A DNA stretch of 46,338 nt from Hofstenia miamia (lineage: Eukaryota > Xenacoelomorpha > Acoela > Hofsteniidae): NCBI GenBank assembly GCA_900660155.1, contig CABFPE010000043.1, positions 1,229,950 through 1,276,287 of the forward strand, in the 5' to 3' direction. The notes under the pieces are model-generated. The model had not been told where the DNA came from, made no database searches, and was given only the letters and a program-made list of their open reading frames with translations. This document shows positions 33,740 to 45,359 of this stretch, one piece after another. Both the position numbers and the translations under genes were made by a program. Numbering within the stretch: position 1 is the first letter of the stretch; each line of letters begins with the position of its first letter.

Positions 33740-34629
33740 ATTTAACATCACAGTAGTTAAAGTTTTCAAGCAGAAAGGTGCGATTTTTGTAGAACAATTT
33801 CTTCAGAACAGTGAAGATTCTTTCAACTTGTAATTTTCCAATTATAGATGGACTGATATCTGGCATATTACAATTGATTAATGTTCAACAAACCGTTTTG
33901 CTCGATTCTTCATTGGATATAATCCCGAAGCAGAAGTGACATCAATCTTCTTTGAAGTCAAACAACTTCAAGCCGCCGTATGCTTGTATCATACGATATT
34001 TGCGGGATTCTTCTTTCTCATTTAGTTCTAAGAGACCACAATATCATCAAGTAATCTCCGTCAATTGCATTTCTAATTCCTCATCATCTGGCAGCGACAG
34101 CACTAAATAGTGGTAAATAATGGACTGCTCTTAAACATGTACCCCATCTTGTAATCATTGGAATAGGTGGACTACCAATTTCATGAAACAAATATATGCG
34201 TGAGGTGTTCTATTAAGTGGCCACCAGCTTATCAACATTCTTGTTTCACTTTGAATCGGGTCGTTGTCTCACTGGGCAATGGCCATTTCATATCTAGGAA
34301 TAACTTCTGCATGGCATGGTATTTCATTATTTTTCAATAGTAAGCTAGCTTCCAATAATGCCTTCACTACCCTTTCAGCCAAGCCTGTGTCCGGAGAAAC
34401 TTCAAAAGTTTGATGTCCTGATAAACCTTGGTGTGAACTGGTATCATGTGTCATGTGTGAGTTGCCGAGCTCCTATGGATTTGCATAAAAAATTTCTTTT
34501 TCTGACGAACTGATTCATTGCACAAGGGTGCAAAAGCAGTTTATCATTTGGGCACATATAAACTCAGTTGGAACAGTTGCGCACAATTTCCATCATCTTC
34601 ATCTTGTCAGTTTTAGCATGCTTTGGCAT
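33740..34629 (-). pseudogene. hAT-superfamily transposase remnant (CGGBP1-like BED finger type)
   Basis: From ATG at 34629 the minus strand reads MPKHAKTDKMKMMEIVRNCS. Then YMCPNDKLLLHPCAMNQFVR and a trailing H resemble the degenerate BED-type zinc finger of CGGBP1-like hAT proteins (C..C...H). ERVVKALLEASLLLKNNEI resembles the helix after that finger (LVxALLEANIPLxKL). Around 34190-34120 comes LFHEIGSPPIPMITRWGTCL followed by RAVHYLPL, a close match to the LPPxPVxTRWGTWLxA motif of these transposases. Weaker coding-like sequence (MIQAYGGLKLFDFKED) continues to about 33780. Stops and frame shifts occur throughout. The DDE catalytic parts are not recognisable. The gypsy element begins only 78 bp to the right. 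Confidence 0.65.
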
Positions 34630-34706
34630 CCTGTAAAACTATTAGCACCTATAACACTGAAAACAGAAGCCTGTGATCATAGCATTACTATATACATAGT
34701 ATATTC

Positions 34707-35342
34707 TGGCATCATCATAGCAACCCAATAAGTTAGGCAAAAACATGGTGACAGCGTAGTATCTAGTCTTGCTGTGATACATCTCATGTGACTGCTTAGG
34801 CATAGACAATTTAAAGTAGTAAGTACTAGTAAGAACATAGATAAACTACTGTGAATACGAACTCCAGTAACACATAAGAATATATGGCAATTATTGCTGA
34901 AGCGAGACATCAAAGCTGCCATCTAGAATACGCGAATGTCTGGATCAGCCACATCCAAAACTGAACGGGCTTAAGCCTCCTTCATAGACGGGCCAGAACG
35001 ATCCTACACGCCTGAATACGAACTCAGCATACTCCCCCTCAGCTTCTAGAAAGTTTAGCTGCTCATGATCATCTCAGTAATAAGCATATATGAGTAAGAG
35101 AATGAGCTTTCAAACAAAACAGTTTTATTAAACGTTTGTGCACACTGAGGCCCTATATATACAAAATGATTTAAGCAACATAATAACCTGCTGAGGCAGA
35201 ACTAAAATGTAAGCAACTAAGCGGCGCAAGCAATGGGTAGATATAGCATGGGAACATAGCAGGAATTAACATGAATAGTGGAAGCAACGACTCCCAGCAG
35301 TGACGATGTGAATTTCTGTTGCATGAAGGTCTTGATTGTACA
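34707..35342 (-). repeat. 3' LTR of the gypsy element
   Basis: 636 bp, aligning with 42861-43287 except for an internal stretch of about 209 bp present only in this copy. It ends TGTACA...TGCCA on the minus strand. Confidence 0.93.
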
Positions 35343-35352
35343 CCCCACCCCT
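35343..35352 (-). promoter_or_regulatory. Polypurine tract of the gypsy element
   Basis: AGGGGTGGGG on the minus strand directly abuts the 3' LTR, the expected place for plus-strand priming. Confidence 0.75.
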
Positions 35353-35599
35353 AAGATACCCTATTGCAGTGGTGGGGGTTTTACTTTTAAGGATGACTAA
35401 TGAGATTATGGGTGTCGTCCAAAAGCTTCAGGATCCGTGTTTTTTTCCCATGAGGTTTCAGCTATTTCTCCTTCTCAACTGAGATAGGCGAGTGTTTCGA
35501 TTATTGTATGTAACGTAGGCTTTTTGTAGGTGCTGCAATGCTGATAGATTGTCGTAAGTAATTGATTCTTCTTTGGAAGGTATCGTAGTAGTTTCTGTA

Positions 35600-38500
35600 T
35601 AGTTTTAGCACTATCATAAGCGTCATTTTTGCGTCGATATTGGAGGTGTGGGCAGAGTCTGTGTCCAGTTTTCGTCAGGAAAAAAGAACTGGAACATGGA
35701 AGACAGTGACTGATGGTAGTTTGTATTCTTGTATAGAAAATTTATGTTTTGTATAATTGTTTCTTCGGACATTTGATCAGGATCATTTATGTTGTCTCGT
35801 ATCATGGTGACTATTTCGACTTTTCTTGAAATGTCGTAGTGTTTCAGATCCTCTTTAATGAGGTTAGCCCAGATTATGTCATTGCTGCCAGTGAAAAATG
35901 TAAGGTTTTTGAGTTTTTCCTTAGCCAATTTTTCTTTTAGACTGAGGATTTGTTGCCTGATGGGTTGGGCTTTCTTGAATATGTCCTCTGGCAGATTTTT
36001 CAAATCGACAAGGAGGCAGTAGGCTTGATCATTTTCTCTGAGGGTGTTGGCAGCTTCTTTAAAGCTGTGAGTTTTTTTAAAGTTTATGATATATTGACCC
36101 GAGTTGAAGTAGAATCTATGTGATGGAATTTCGTGTTTAACTGGCTTGACTCATTTGTCTTTGGTGTATGGAATTATGATGGGTACTTTGATTATTTTCA
36201 GCAGCATGCAAAACTTATTTGCAGTTGCGATTTGTTTCTCCAATTGAATCCAATTTCCGGTAGTTTGTGTGATTTGGGCTGTTCCAAATGTTACGGGATA
36301 GTTGATCATTTTGTGATCAATTTCTCTGATTATTCATAGAGGGGATGTTTACATTAGAGCTTGTTTCGTTTTCCACAGAATGAGGAAAGGGGTGGCTGCA
36401 CATTCGATGTTGAATGCCACTTGTTGATTTGGCGTCATTAGTGTTTTGAGATCTGTTTTAGTATAGGATTCAGTGAACATGATTGGTGTGATCTGTATCT
36501 GAATTGTATCATTGAGGATGGACTTATCAATAAGAAGGTTTTGGCGTTTGGCTCAAATCCATGTTGGGGTATGTATTTTTTCTGTTTGCAAAATTTTTTC
36601 GTTGGTTATGTCTTCTAGTAGACATTGGATGCGTGGAGAGAGTTGTAGTGAGGATTTGGCAAGCAGGTGTTCCCATTGTTCAAGCATGATTTCCGTTTTT
36701 GGTATTAGGTTGATAACCTTGATTGGCTCAAAGTGGCCTAGTATGTTTGTAGTTTCCTCAGTTATTTGTGTGTAACTGTAGGTTATCTCTGGGTACAACG
36801 TTTGGAGGTACTGGAAGAGTGATTCGTTTTTTTCTTTTTGATGTTATGGTTATGGCAGAGCTGTAAGAATGATTGCATGCTGTGTGGCATTCTTCTTTGT
36901 AATATTTCGGTTGTTAAGGGCCTGTAAATATCGTTTGTTTTTGTAAAGTGAGATCCTGCAGTTGCTCCCCACATATATTTTCGTGTGTGGGGGTGTAGAA
37001 AATCCATATTGTTTTCGTGAATGCAGAGATTGTTTTGTAGAATTATTGGCAATGTGCGGCCAAATGCATTTTCTCAGTTGATGATGCTGAGGAGAGTTTT
37101 CTCATATGAGTTGATACTTTGTTGAAATTTTTTGAGTGGGGAGGTGGGTGCTTGTGTTGGTTGCAAGAGCCAGTTCTTTATTTTTCTGGAGATGGGGGCA
37201 ATTGCGATTGCGTAGCAGCGTTGTTTTGCAAGTGCAGTTCTCTTTGTTTTTAAGACTGGCAGGAGCAGGAAGGGGTTTTCCATTAGGAAGATCGATATTA
37301 GCCATAGTGCGGATGTTGTTGTTAGTTCTGGTACTTGCTGTTCAGCGAAGATTTGTGATCAGAAGTCTTTTTTGACGTTAAAGTCTGTGGCTTTGATAAT
37401 TTGGGAAAGAAGTTTTTCGACATTTTCTGTATAGTCTTGAGATGGCAACTCTGTAGTGATTGTCAGCCATGGTTCTTCTGTAATGTGTAATGTAGATTGG
37501 ACAGTTTTCCATTGTTCATTTATCTCGTTTATGGAGCTTTACTTCTGTTGGAATGAGAATTGCATTGTGATTTGTGTGGCGGCTAGTGGTAGACTGGTGG
37601 TATTGATGATTTCATTTGTTTGAGTGAGTAGCATAGCATCTATGGCCAGACGTTGTTCCATAATGATGTGGTACTGCAGCATTGAGCAATGCATGAAAAT
37701 GTCAATAAATATTAGATTTGTGACTGATGGTGTTCTCTTGACTGTTGTTCTTGCTAATGTAGTTTTTCATATGATGAAGAATGACTCTAAGTAACTTTCC
37801 AGGTCGAGAAGATTGTCAGGCAGAGGTGATGTGTCTTCAATGTAGAAAAAGTTTACTGTGATATTGTAGGCTTCAACCAGTATGAGGTTTAGATGTTGTA
37901 CCATATTTGGGTCTTCTTTCTCATGTTGTTTTAGTATGTATACAAGATTTAGCAATGACCAATCAATGTTGAGGTACTCGAAATTTTTGCATTTTCTTCT
38001 GTTTTTTAATAGTTTTAGAACAGATTTGAGATGGATGTTGTTATTGAAGGTTGTGTGGACTGTGCTCCTGTAGTAATCTCTTGTGAGTTTTGGTAAAAAT
38101 GATTCAGGATAAAAGATGATTGTGTTAACCATTGGGCGCTTTTCTTTGTCTATGACAGTTGGTAGCACTTCACTGCTGGCTGGGTTTTCTCTGATGGTTA
38201 GGATAGCTGATATAGCTTTTCGAGTTTCTTCCAAGATGTTGTTGTGGGTTATATATTGGATACAGTGTGATGCAATAAAGTATGGGTGGATCATTTCTCC
38301 TAGGATGATGGAAAGTTTTTGTTGTCTTTCCTGGAAGTAAGAGTCTTGTTGGCTACTAGTTGTCGACAATGTGAGAGATGGTATGTGAGTGAGAGCGTGA
38401 CGTTTGCTAGGTATGATTGTGGAAGGTTCAGTGCTCCTTTTGTGTATTGTAGATGTTGAGGTAGTTGGCATCTGCTCATTGTCGGTAGCTGAGAATGTCC

Positions 38501-38642
38501 TGCAGCTAGAGACATCCGAGGTAGGATCAAGTGCACTGAAGGACCCTGAGGACGTCCTGCAAGGAGATTCAGGTGCACTCGATTGCTGTTTAGTTGATTT
38601 TGAACGACTGTGAGGGTTGAGAGTTACAGCTTTGCGTTTCAT
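35600..38642 (-). other. Third coding region of the gypsy element, unrecognised (fossil)
   Basis: About 3 kb between pol and the 3' LTR keeps protein-like minus-strand reading stretches, the longest at 38642-37767. That one opens MKRKAVTLNPHSRSKS, with a Ser/Thr-rich basic N-terminal part followed by a mixed, mostly helical-looking part. Later stretches (for example at 36003-35623 and 37283-37074) are rich in N, Q, K and T. I see no signal peptide, furin-type site or membrane anchor that would mark an env gene, and no other known domain. It is broken. Confidence 0.6.
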
Positions 38643-41640
38643 TGTAAGATAGATCTAAAGGCAATGTTGCAATGTTAATAGACCATTCTTTGTCATAGAT
38701 ATTAGATTTAGCAATATGTTTAGGTTGTGTGTTCAAACTTATAGGAGAAGAAAGTTTTTGTTTGTATTCATCATCAAAGGTTTCTTCAGAGAATTTTTTG
38801 CAGTCAGGAGTTAGATAGAATTCGTTTTTATCAGATTGCATTAGTTCGAATTTGTTGAGTTGAGATATTCTGGAATGCTGTATATCATGAAACAAATGTT
38901 TGATGTTCTTGAAGTGTGTTACTTTCTTGTTGTCGAGTTCGTAATTGTTGTGTGGTAGAACTTTTGTTATTGTATGAGGTCTGTCCCAGTTGAATGATAG
39001 TTTGCAGACTTGTTTTTCATCTGTTATAACTCTGGGTGTGTATACAAAAACCTTGTCGCCAATTTCGTGGGGTTCTCTGTAGATTTTTCTGTTGAATTGC
39101 CGTTGTTGATGGATAGCACTTTTTTCTGCTTGGGCACACATTGTTTCATGTGTTTTCACTAATAGTGTGTTCCCATGGAGTCCATTATGAACATAGGATC
39201 ATTAACACATTGTATTATCTGGCAGAGGATCTTATCATTGGCCTGTGCTTTTGTGATTTCTTGTGGTGTAATTTCTTCTTTGATGAAGATTGAGAGCAAG
39301 TGTTTGATTGGGTGTCCATTTCTATCTGTATTTATCTCAGGTAGTTTCTCATATTGGCACTGTGGTATGAAGTTAAAATGTCATGGAGGACCTTGTTCCT
39401 TCTTGAGGTCTCTGATATTGAAGCAGGGCAGTCCATATATCAGCATTCATGTGAAGTTTCCCTTTGCATTGTTCTATTGTGAAGTTGAAGTTGTGCAGGT
39501 ATTCTATCCATCTTGCTATGATGTTAGAGCGTTCTCAAGCGTATTTTTTGAGCCAACATAGGCTGCTGTTGTCCATTTGTACTGGGAAGGTTTTTTCTCC
39601 TATCAAAAAGTGGCGGAATTTGTTTAGTGACTTGATGAGGGCTAGCATTTCAAGTTTGGTAGCTCCGTAGTTTTTCTCACTGTCATGGAGTTTACGGCTG
39701 AACCATTGTATAGGTTTTTTGATCCCATTTTGGATTTTGCTGAGTGTTGAGCAAATTGTGACTGTACTTGCATCACAGTCTAAAATGAACAGATCAGACA
39801 GTGTTGGTGAGTTCAGTGAATTGATATTTTTATTGCCTTTTTTAGCCTGTTAAGCTCTTCTTGATGTTCCCATGTCCAGGTGAATTGCTGTGGTTTCTTG
39901 AGTAGATTAGACATGTGTTTAGTTTATTCAGTGAGATTTGGGATAAAAATTTGATAATAGTTTATAAAACCAAGAATTCATTGGACGTCTTTGATGGTTT
40001 TTGGAGCTCGGATCTCATCCACTAGCTGTTTTGCTTTGTCTTTGAGTTTTATTTTGCCTTGGGTTATGTTTCTTCCAAGGAAAAGGACGTGATGTTTGGC
40101 AAGCATACATTTTTTGCATTGACTCAGAGGCCAGAGTTGTACAGAAGTCATAATGTTGTGTTTAGTTTTTTTGCGTGTTCAGTAATTGTGGTTGAGCCTA
40201 TCAGAATGTTGTTGATATAAGTGGCTACGCCCTCAGAGAGTTTGCAATTTTCTTTAGTGAGAATTTTTGTGATGTAATGTTGGAAAGTTGCTGGGCATTA
40301 CATAAGGGGAAGGCCCTGTTGAGCCATTCAAACATGCCATATGGTGTGATGAAGGCCGTTTTTTCAATGTCTTCTTCTCTCATAGGTACTTGCCAGTAGG
40401 CTTTGCAGAGATTGAGCATGGAGAAGATTTTGTGCTTAGCTGCATTGTAGAGGATGTCGTCTATGCGTGGCAGTGGATATGCATCTTTGATTGTGATATC
40501 ATTTAGTTGCCTGAAGTTGATACATAGGCAGTGTTTTTCGCCTTGTTTTATGAAGACAGTTGGTGAGGTGTACGGGCTATGGCTCTTTCATATAATGCCA
40601 TGACTTAATAGTTCAGATAGAGTTTTTGTGTATTGGTCTTGTAGGTGCAGAGGCACTCTTTGGCATGGTTGATGTGATGGTTTGTAAGGTACCGTTTTTA
40701 TTTGATGTTTGACTCCAACTGCTTTTCCAATGCTTATCTCTTCATTGTTGAATACCACAGAGTTACATTTGATGACATTGTTGATGATTTCACGTTCCTC
40801 CTCAGTGAGGTGGGGGTGGAAGTCAGGCATTAATTTTGAAATGTATTTGTCGCTCATTTCAGTTTGATCTGCTGTTGAGAAGAGAATTTGGTTGTTCTTG
40901 GTTACATATTTTTCCAAATGCATGCTGGTGATCATGATGGCGTTGTGCTTTAGAGGTACTGCTTGATTCAAGTTGTTGAGAATTATGGTATATCCCACAT
41001 TGTTGTTAATAGATATGACATTGTTGAGAACAGTTACTAATGAGTTTTTCACTCCATATAAGTTTGTTATTATTGCGTCTCCTTTGAATTTTGTTTTTGG
41101 TATTATTTTTGCTACTTGCCAATGGAAAGGCTCCAGTCTTAAGTTTTTGGTTAGAGAGAACTCCAAAGCAGTAGTGCCTTTTGTGGCGAGTGATATGGAG
41201 ACGTTTTTGTCCTCTTGTATGGTTAGTGTTCTATTTGAGTAGTCAATGAGGCAGTTGTTTTCAGCTAAGAAGTCTCTGCCAATTATCATATCATAGGGTA
41301 ATTGTTGATCCATTGTGTTGATTATGTGAACATCTTGCTCAAACTTGACGTTGTTGATTGTGATTTTTGTATTTTTCACGCTTCCTTTGATGTTAACATA
41401 GTCTCCAGATGCGCTTATTAATCTAGTATCATTTGAGGTAATGTCTTCTCTGCTCCATCCTATGTTGTGGGTGCATGTGTTGGACATTATTGTTATGGAT
41501 GTGCAGGTATCGACTGTAGCTTTAATGTTGAGGTTGTTGATTGTTAAAGGAATTAGATTGTGTTCCAATAGGTCTGTGATGATCAACAATTCATTAGCTC
41601 TGTCTAGGGCCAGCGCCCTTATCAGTTTAAATCTTCTTCA
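38643..41640 (-). other. pol region of the gypsy element: protease, RT, RNase H, partial integrase (fossil)
   Basis: In minus-strand order: an aspartic-protease-like domain (about 41540-41250, with IKATVDT and MIIGRDFL), a linker, and RT (about 40700-39900, with YPLPRIDD and YWQVPMREEDIEKTAF). An RNase H-like block follows at about 39700-39500. Integrase-type sequence at about 39300-38800 includes the C-terminal GDKVFVYTPR and LSFNWDRPHTITKVL, where the family has GDxVxVxxP and KLxxxWxGPxxIxxV. The domain order is that of Ty3/gypsy. It is broken in several places. Confidence 0.85.
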
Positions 41641-41649
41641 GCAGTGTCA

Positions 41650-42650
41650 GATTGTTCATGGGGTTCTAGATCTTCAGCTGTATAATAGCCGTCCTCCTTG
41701 ATGAGATGTATGATCTTTTTACATTCTGGTTTCAGGTGAACTTTTTCACCACATTTTTTGCATTTAACAAAGGGGAAGTCTTCTGGTTTTTCTTCAATTT
41801 TCTTTTGTAGTTTGTCTGTTTTCGTGGGTGTGCAGTGTTGTTGAAATGAGGTTGTTGGTTGATGTCCTCTTTACTGATTGACTCTTTCATTGTTTTCTAA
41901 TGTGAGTTGTATATTGACTGCCTTCTTTATGAGGGTATCAATATCATCTTCAATGTTGCATTTAGTTTTGAATCGTGTTTTCATTGACTGTGGTAAACCC
42001 ACATGTATGTAAGAATATAAGTCATGGGGATAGTACCTGTCTTCCTCTTATGATAGACATAGCAGACGATTGACTTTGTAAATACAACTGATAACGTCTT
42101 CATCTTTTTCTAGGTGGCATGTATATAATTGTCCTTTGATATTGAATTTCCCTGTGAAAGTTTGGGGCATTTTCTGAATTTTAATATCTGTTTTCATTGG
42201 TTGATCAGGTAGCATGGATACTCTTTTTCTGGATCTCGTTTTGAGACTGGCGTCTGCAGCTGCCAGAGGTGTGGGAGCTGGTGGCAGCAATGGCGGTCTG
42301 CAAAAAGGCAGGCTTGGCAATGGCGGCTGAGGCTGTGGGTGAGGGTATGAGCTTGATGCCTGTTGTGGTTGCATTAGTGTTGTAACTGTTTCTAGTATGT
42401 TAGTTTGAAAGAAATTTAGATTTTCTTGGATAGACGACTCTAAATTTAGGAACTGTTGTTGTGTGACGAAGTTGGGATCAGATTGGCGCGACTCAATTTG
42501 AGATAAACCTTTCCCTAGGTTTTCCATTTTTTCTTCTAGATTAGAAATGTTGTCATTTTGATCCATTATAATATCCATTAGTTCGGATTTGTTAAGAGTT
42601 TTCAAACTTGAGAGCATATAATTAACCATATTTATAAGTAAGCCAGGAGA
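41650..42650 (-). other. gag region of the gypsy element (fossil)
   Basis: Minus-strand sequence with a coiled-coil-like start (about 42630-42430, NISNLEEKMENLGKGL), a proline/glutamine-rich stretch (about 42370-42260), a capsid-like part, and a CX2CX4HX4C knuckle (CKKCGEKVHLKPEC) at 41721-41762 typical of nucleocapsid. It is broken. Confidence 0.75.
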
Positions 42651-42843
42651 GAGGGAGATATAATGTTTATAACAGGCGGTAGGTGTCCAAATTAGTACGA
42701 CGAGGCTTAAGAATTCATCCAGTAAAAGAGTAATAGTTAATACAGTTCGGTACGACAGGTGGTGGAGCTTGGCAATTATAGTAAAACTTACTATTTTGAT
42801 AAGGTGTCGAAGTTTAGAGAACCAAAAGACAGTGTTCTTTGAT

Positions 42844-42858
42844 GTACAAGGGTCACCA
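42844..42858 (-). promoter_or_regulatory. Primer-binding site of the gypsy element
   Basis: TGGTGACCCTTGTAC on the minus strand begins two bases after the 5' LTR and is complementary to a tRNA 3' end finishing GGGTCACCA. The tRNA species is not identified. Confidence 0.7.
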
Positions 42859-42860
42859 TC

Positions 42861-43287
42861 TGGCATCATCATAGCAAGCCAATAAGTTAGGCAAAAACAT
42901 AGTGATAGCGTAGTATCTAGTCTCATTGTGATACAACTCATGTGACTGCTTAGGCATAGACAATTTAAAGTAGTAAGTACTAGTAAGAACATAGAAAGTT
43001 TAGCTGCTCATGATCATCTCAGTAATAAGCATATATGAGCAAGAGAATGAGCTTTCAAACAAAACAGTTTTATTAAACATTTGCGCACACTGAGGCCCTA
43101 TATATACAAAATGATTTAAACAACGTAATAACCTGCAGGGGCAGAAATAAAATGTAAACAACTAAGTGGCGCAAGCAATGGGTAGATGTAGTGCGGGAAT
43201 GTAGCAGGAATTAATATGAATAGTAGAAGCGACAACTCCCAGTGGCGATGATGTGAATTTCTGTTGCGTGAAGGTCCCAATTGTACA
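42861..43287 (-). repeat. 5' LTR of the gypsy element
   Basis: 427 bp, starting TGTACAATT and ending GATGATGCCA on the minus strand. It matches 34707-35342 with about 33 differences over the shared length, nearly all transitions. Confidence 0.93.
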
Positions 43288-43601
43288 ATATATTAATGCT
43301 ATGCCTGTGATTTTATCACAAGACTTTTGCAATAGCACAGCATTTATTGGTTCTCCCATTATGTTACGCCATCTATTACCCGACACTGGTTTATCATTTC
43401 TTAGAAATATACCATTTTTAAGAAATAACCAATTTCTAGGAAGTGATTGTATACATTTGACTTTATTTCAGAAATTGCAAATTTTCACTAAATTTGACTA
43501 TATTTTAACCGTATTGATCTTTTTGAGTTTTTGGTCGCTTTAATTATTAACAAATTAAATGCGATCCGCACTAAGTCCCACAGCATCTTCAATGGACATC
43601 C

Positions 43602-43862
43602 TTGCAAGCATTTTTAAAAAATTTCTACAACTATAAAACAATGTTAATTAGATATGTTAATGAAGTGTTTGCAATATTTAGAGAAAAACGAAGCAAACAA
43701 TTTTTAAATAGTAATCTTAAGGATATTCAATTCATTATGGAATGTCAAGTAAAAAACAAATTGAATTTTCTGAATGTGAGCATAGATAATCTTACTATGA
43801 ACTATGAGACTACAGTAGGGCTATGCATTCCTTACCATAGGGTTCGGCGGGATAACGATTAG
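43602..43862 (+). pseudogene. Penelope-like reverse-transcriptase fragment
   Basis: The frame reads MLIRYVNEVFAIFREKRSKQ, then FLNSNLKDIQFIMECQVKNK and LNFLNVSIDNLTMNYETTVG. This is the Penelope/PLE RT pattern: RYVDDxFxIF (the catalytic YxDD region, here YVNE), the FLxxLNxxxxxIxFTxExExxxxLxFLDVxI block, and the start of the VYRKPT region. Upstream, ALSPTASSMDILASIF in another frame (about 43570-43615) resembles the preceding GxPMGSxLSPxLAxIF block. Only about 100 residues remain, so it is a dead fragment. It begins some 300 bp from the gypsy 5' LTR. Confidence 0.7.
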
Positions 43863-44392
43863 TGATGTTCAGGTAGTGCTATTTTAATGTCGCACCCATC
43901 TAAGAAAAAATGCTTTATTATCCGTACCCATCCATAGATGAAACGTTTTGCTCATACCCGCCCACACCCGAAAATATATTTTTTTTGCAATTAGAAATTT
44001 TCAACAACAGTTCGAACACAATTTTCATTATTATAGGTGAATTTTTTCATGATTTTATTTATAATTTATGGGCTTACCTGATATTGTGAAAATTTATGCA
44101 AAGAACATTCCTGTGCTTGAAATGCATAAAAATATTAACCCTTTTCAATGGAAGATCCAATTTTTGGTAAAAATTTCAAATTCTTCTTATACTTATTATT
44201 CATGTAATAGTGCGGGAGGAGACTCACGATCCAGATATTTTTATTACTTAGTGTGTTGTGAGGGATAAAATAAAATGTATAGAGACCACAACAAATTGTA
44301 AGTAATTCATGGCTTGTTTAGATTTATAATACACATTATGTAGAATGAAAAGTGTACCCATTCCCGCAAGTACCCGTTTGCATGGACGGATA
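43863..44392. mobile_element. Possible hAT-like non-autonomous element
   Basis: The left part begins near AGTGATGTTCAGGTAG and contains several ACCC(A/G) motifs (43900-43970, e.g. ATACCCGCCCACACCCG). The right part (44355-44392) has TACCCATTCCCGCAAGTACC and GGACGGATAC. GATGTTC-type ends and tandem ACCCG subterminal motifs are typical of hAT elements, but exact ends and duplications were not found. Confidence 0.35.
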
Positions 44393-44398
44393 CATATA

Positions 44399-44790
44399 CA
44401 GGGTGTCCCAAAAATGTATACACAATATAAATAAGTGTAAACCTAGTGTTTTGTCAAAAATTTGTTATTATTAAAAAGCAAGAACATCCTCAAGGATAAT
44501 TTTTCTGTTTTTTTACTTCTTGTTCTTAAATTGACGTCCACTTTGATCCTGTCTTACAGAATTACTAGAACTTCACAAAAATTTCCAGAACTTTTTCTTC
44601 CTGTGTAGAACTTGATGCTGTTCTTGAACGTTCTGTTTAGTTCCATCGGCTTCACACTTATCTCTAATTCGAGAGGTGGCAACTCGTTACGGATGTTTTC
44701 TTTAAAATTACTTTCTAAATTGTCTTTGCAATTCAACCATATGGAGAAATTGATAACATCGTTTTTGTTAATGTTGTAGCCATCTAACGG
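44399..44790 (-). mobile_element. Mariner-type element, 3' fragment with transposase C-terminus
   Basis: The end CAGGGTGTCCCAAAAATGTA at 44399 follows TA (44397-44398), a typical mariner terminus. On the minus strand, reading toward it, INFSIWLNCKDNLESNFKEN, then IRNELPPLELEISVKPMELN and RTFKNSIKFYTGRK match the mariner transposase C-terminal region (LDFxLWGxLKDxVY...LKxxIRxEI..IPxxM...M.N...R...CI...GRH). The rest of the element is missing to the right, so this is a truncated, dead copy. Confidence 0.65.
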
Positions 44791-45359
44791 ATCAATTTAT
44801 CTCTAATTTGAAAATTTATATGCCAGCGAAATTAAAATTTACAATTTATGCTAACAGAAAATGCTTTGTAGGAATTAATTATAGCATTCTCTTGTCTAAT
44901 GACAGCAAAGCTGTTACATAAATGTTTATCGTTTTGAAAATTTATCAATAGCAACCTATAAAAGCTTTTATGATCGTTTTGTAAACAGTGGATATAGTTA
45001 TTTCGACATTTACGTCTAAACAAACAAAACCTTTAGTCCTATTTCAAGTATTGCAGCTACCACATAAACTTGTCGAATGCATATAGAACAATTTTGTATA
45101 CTGTAAACTATCTTGCTTTATTTGAGTTTGCGTGAAAATTAAATTTAAGAATGAGGCTATTCATAAAAATAGATAATTTGTCTAGAGGAATATTTTATGC
45201 ATATTCAAACTGCAGATTACAAACATTCACTAGAAGAAACGGATGGAAGCCAGTTGGCACTTGCCAGCGGAGCGGGACTGGGCTGATCATGAACGAGATC
45301 TGGTCACTCTTAATTTCAATACCTCGGTCAAAATCGGTCACTTTGAGATGTGTTTCTGG

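Larger units (their letters stand above)
34707..43287 (-). mobile_element. Ty3/gypsy LTR retrotransposon, broken (fossil)
   Basis: An 8.6 kb element on the minus strand bounded by two related LTRs that start TG and end CA (5' LTR 42861-43287, 3' LTR 34707-35342). Order along the minus strand: 5' LTR, tRNA-type primer site, gag with one CCHC knuckle, protease, reverse transcriptase, RNase H, part of an integrase, a long unrecognised coding region of about 3 kb, polypurine tract, 3' LTR. The RT block (for example KTAFITPYGMFEW, QVPMREED) is of Ty3/gypsy type. The reading frames carry many breaks, roughly ten or more. The LTRs differ by about 8% over their shared part, so the insertion is old. 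No clean target duplication was recognised. Confidence 0.92.

Noticed and set aside
39175-39670. Plus-strand frames within the gypsy pol region
   Set aside because: They are antisense shadows of the minus-strand element.
42048-42992. A long minus-strand frame that begins inside the 5' LTR
   Set aside because: Its first part is LTR and leader sequence; only the part inside the element's gag region is meaningful.
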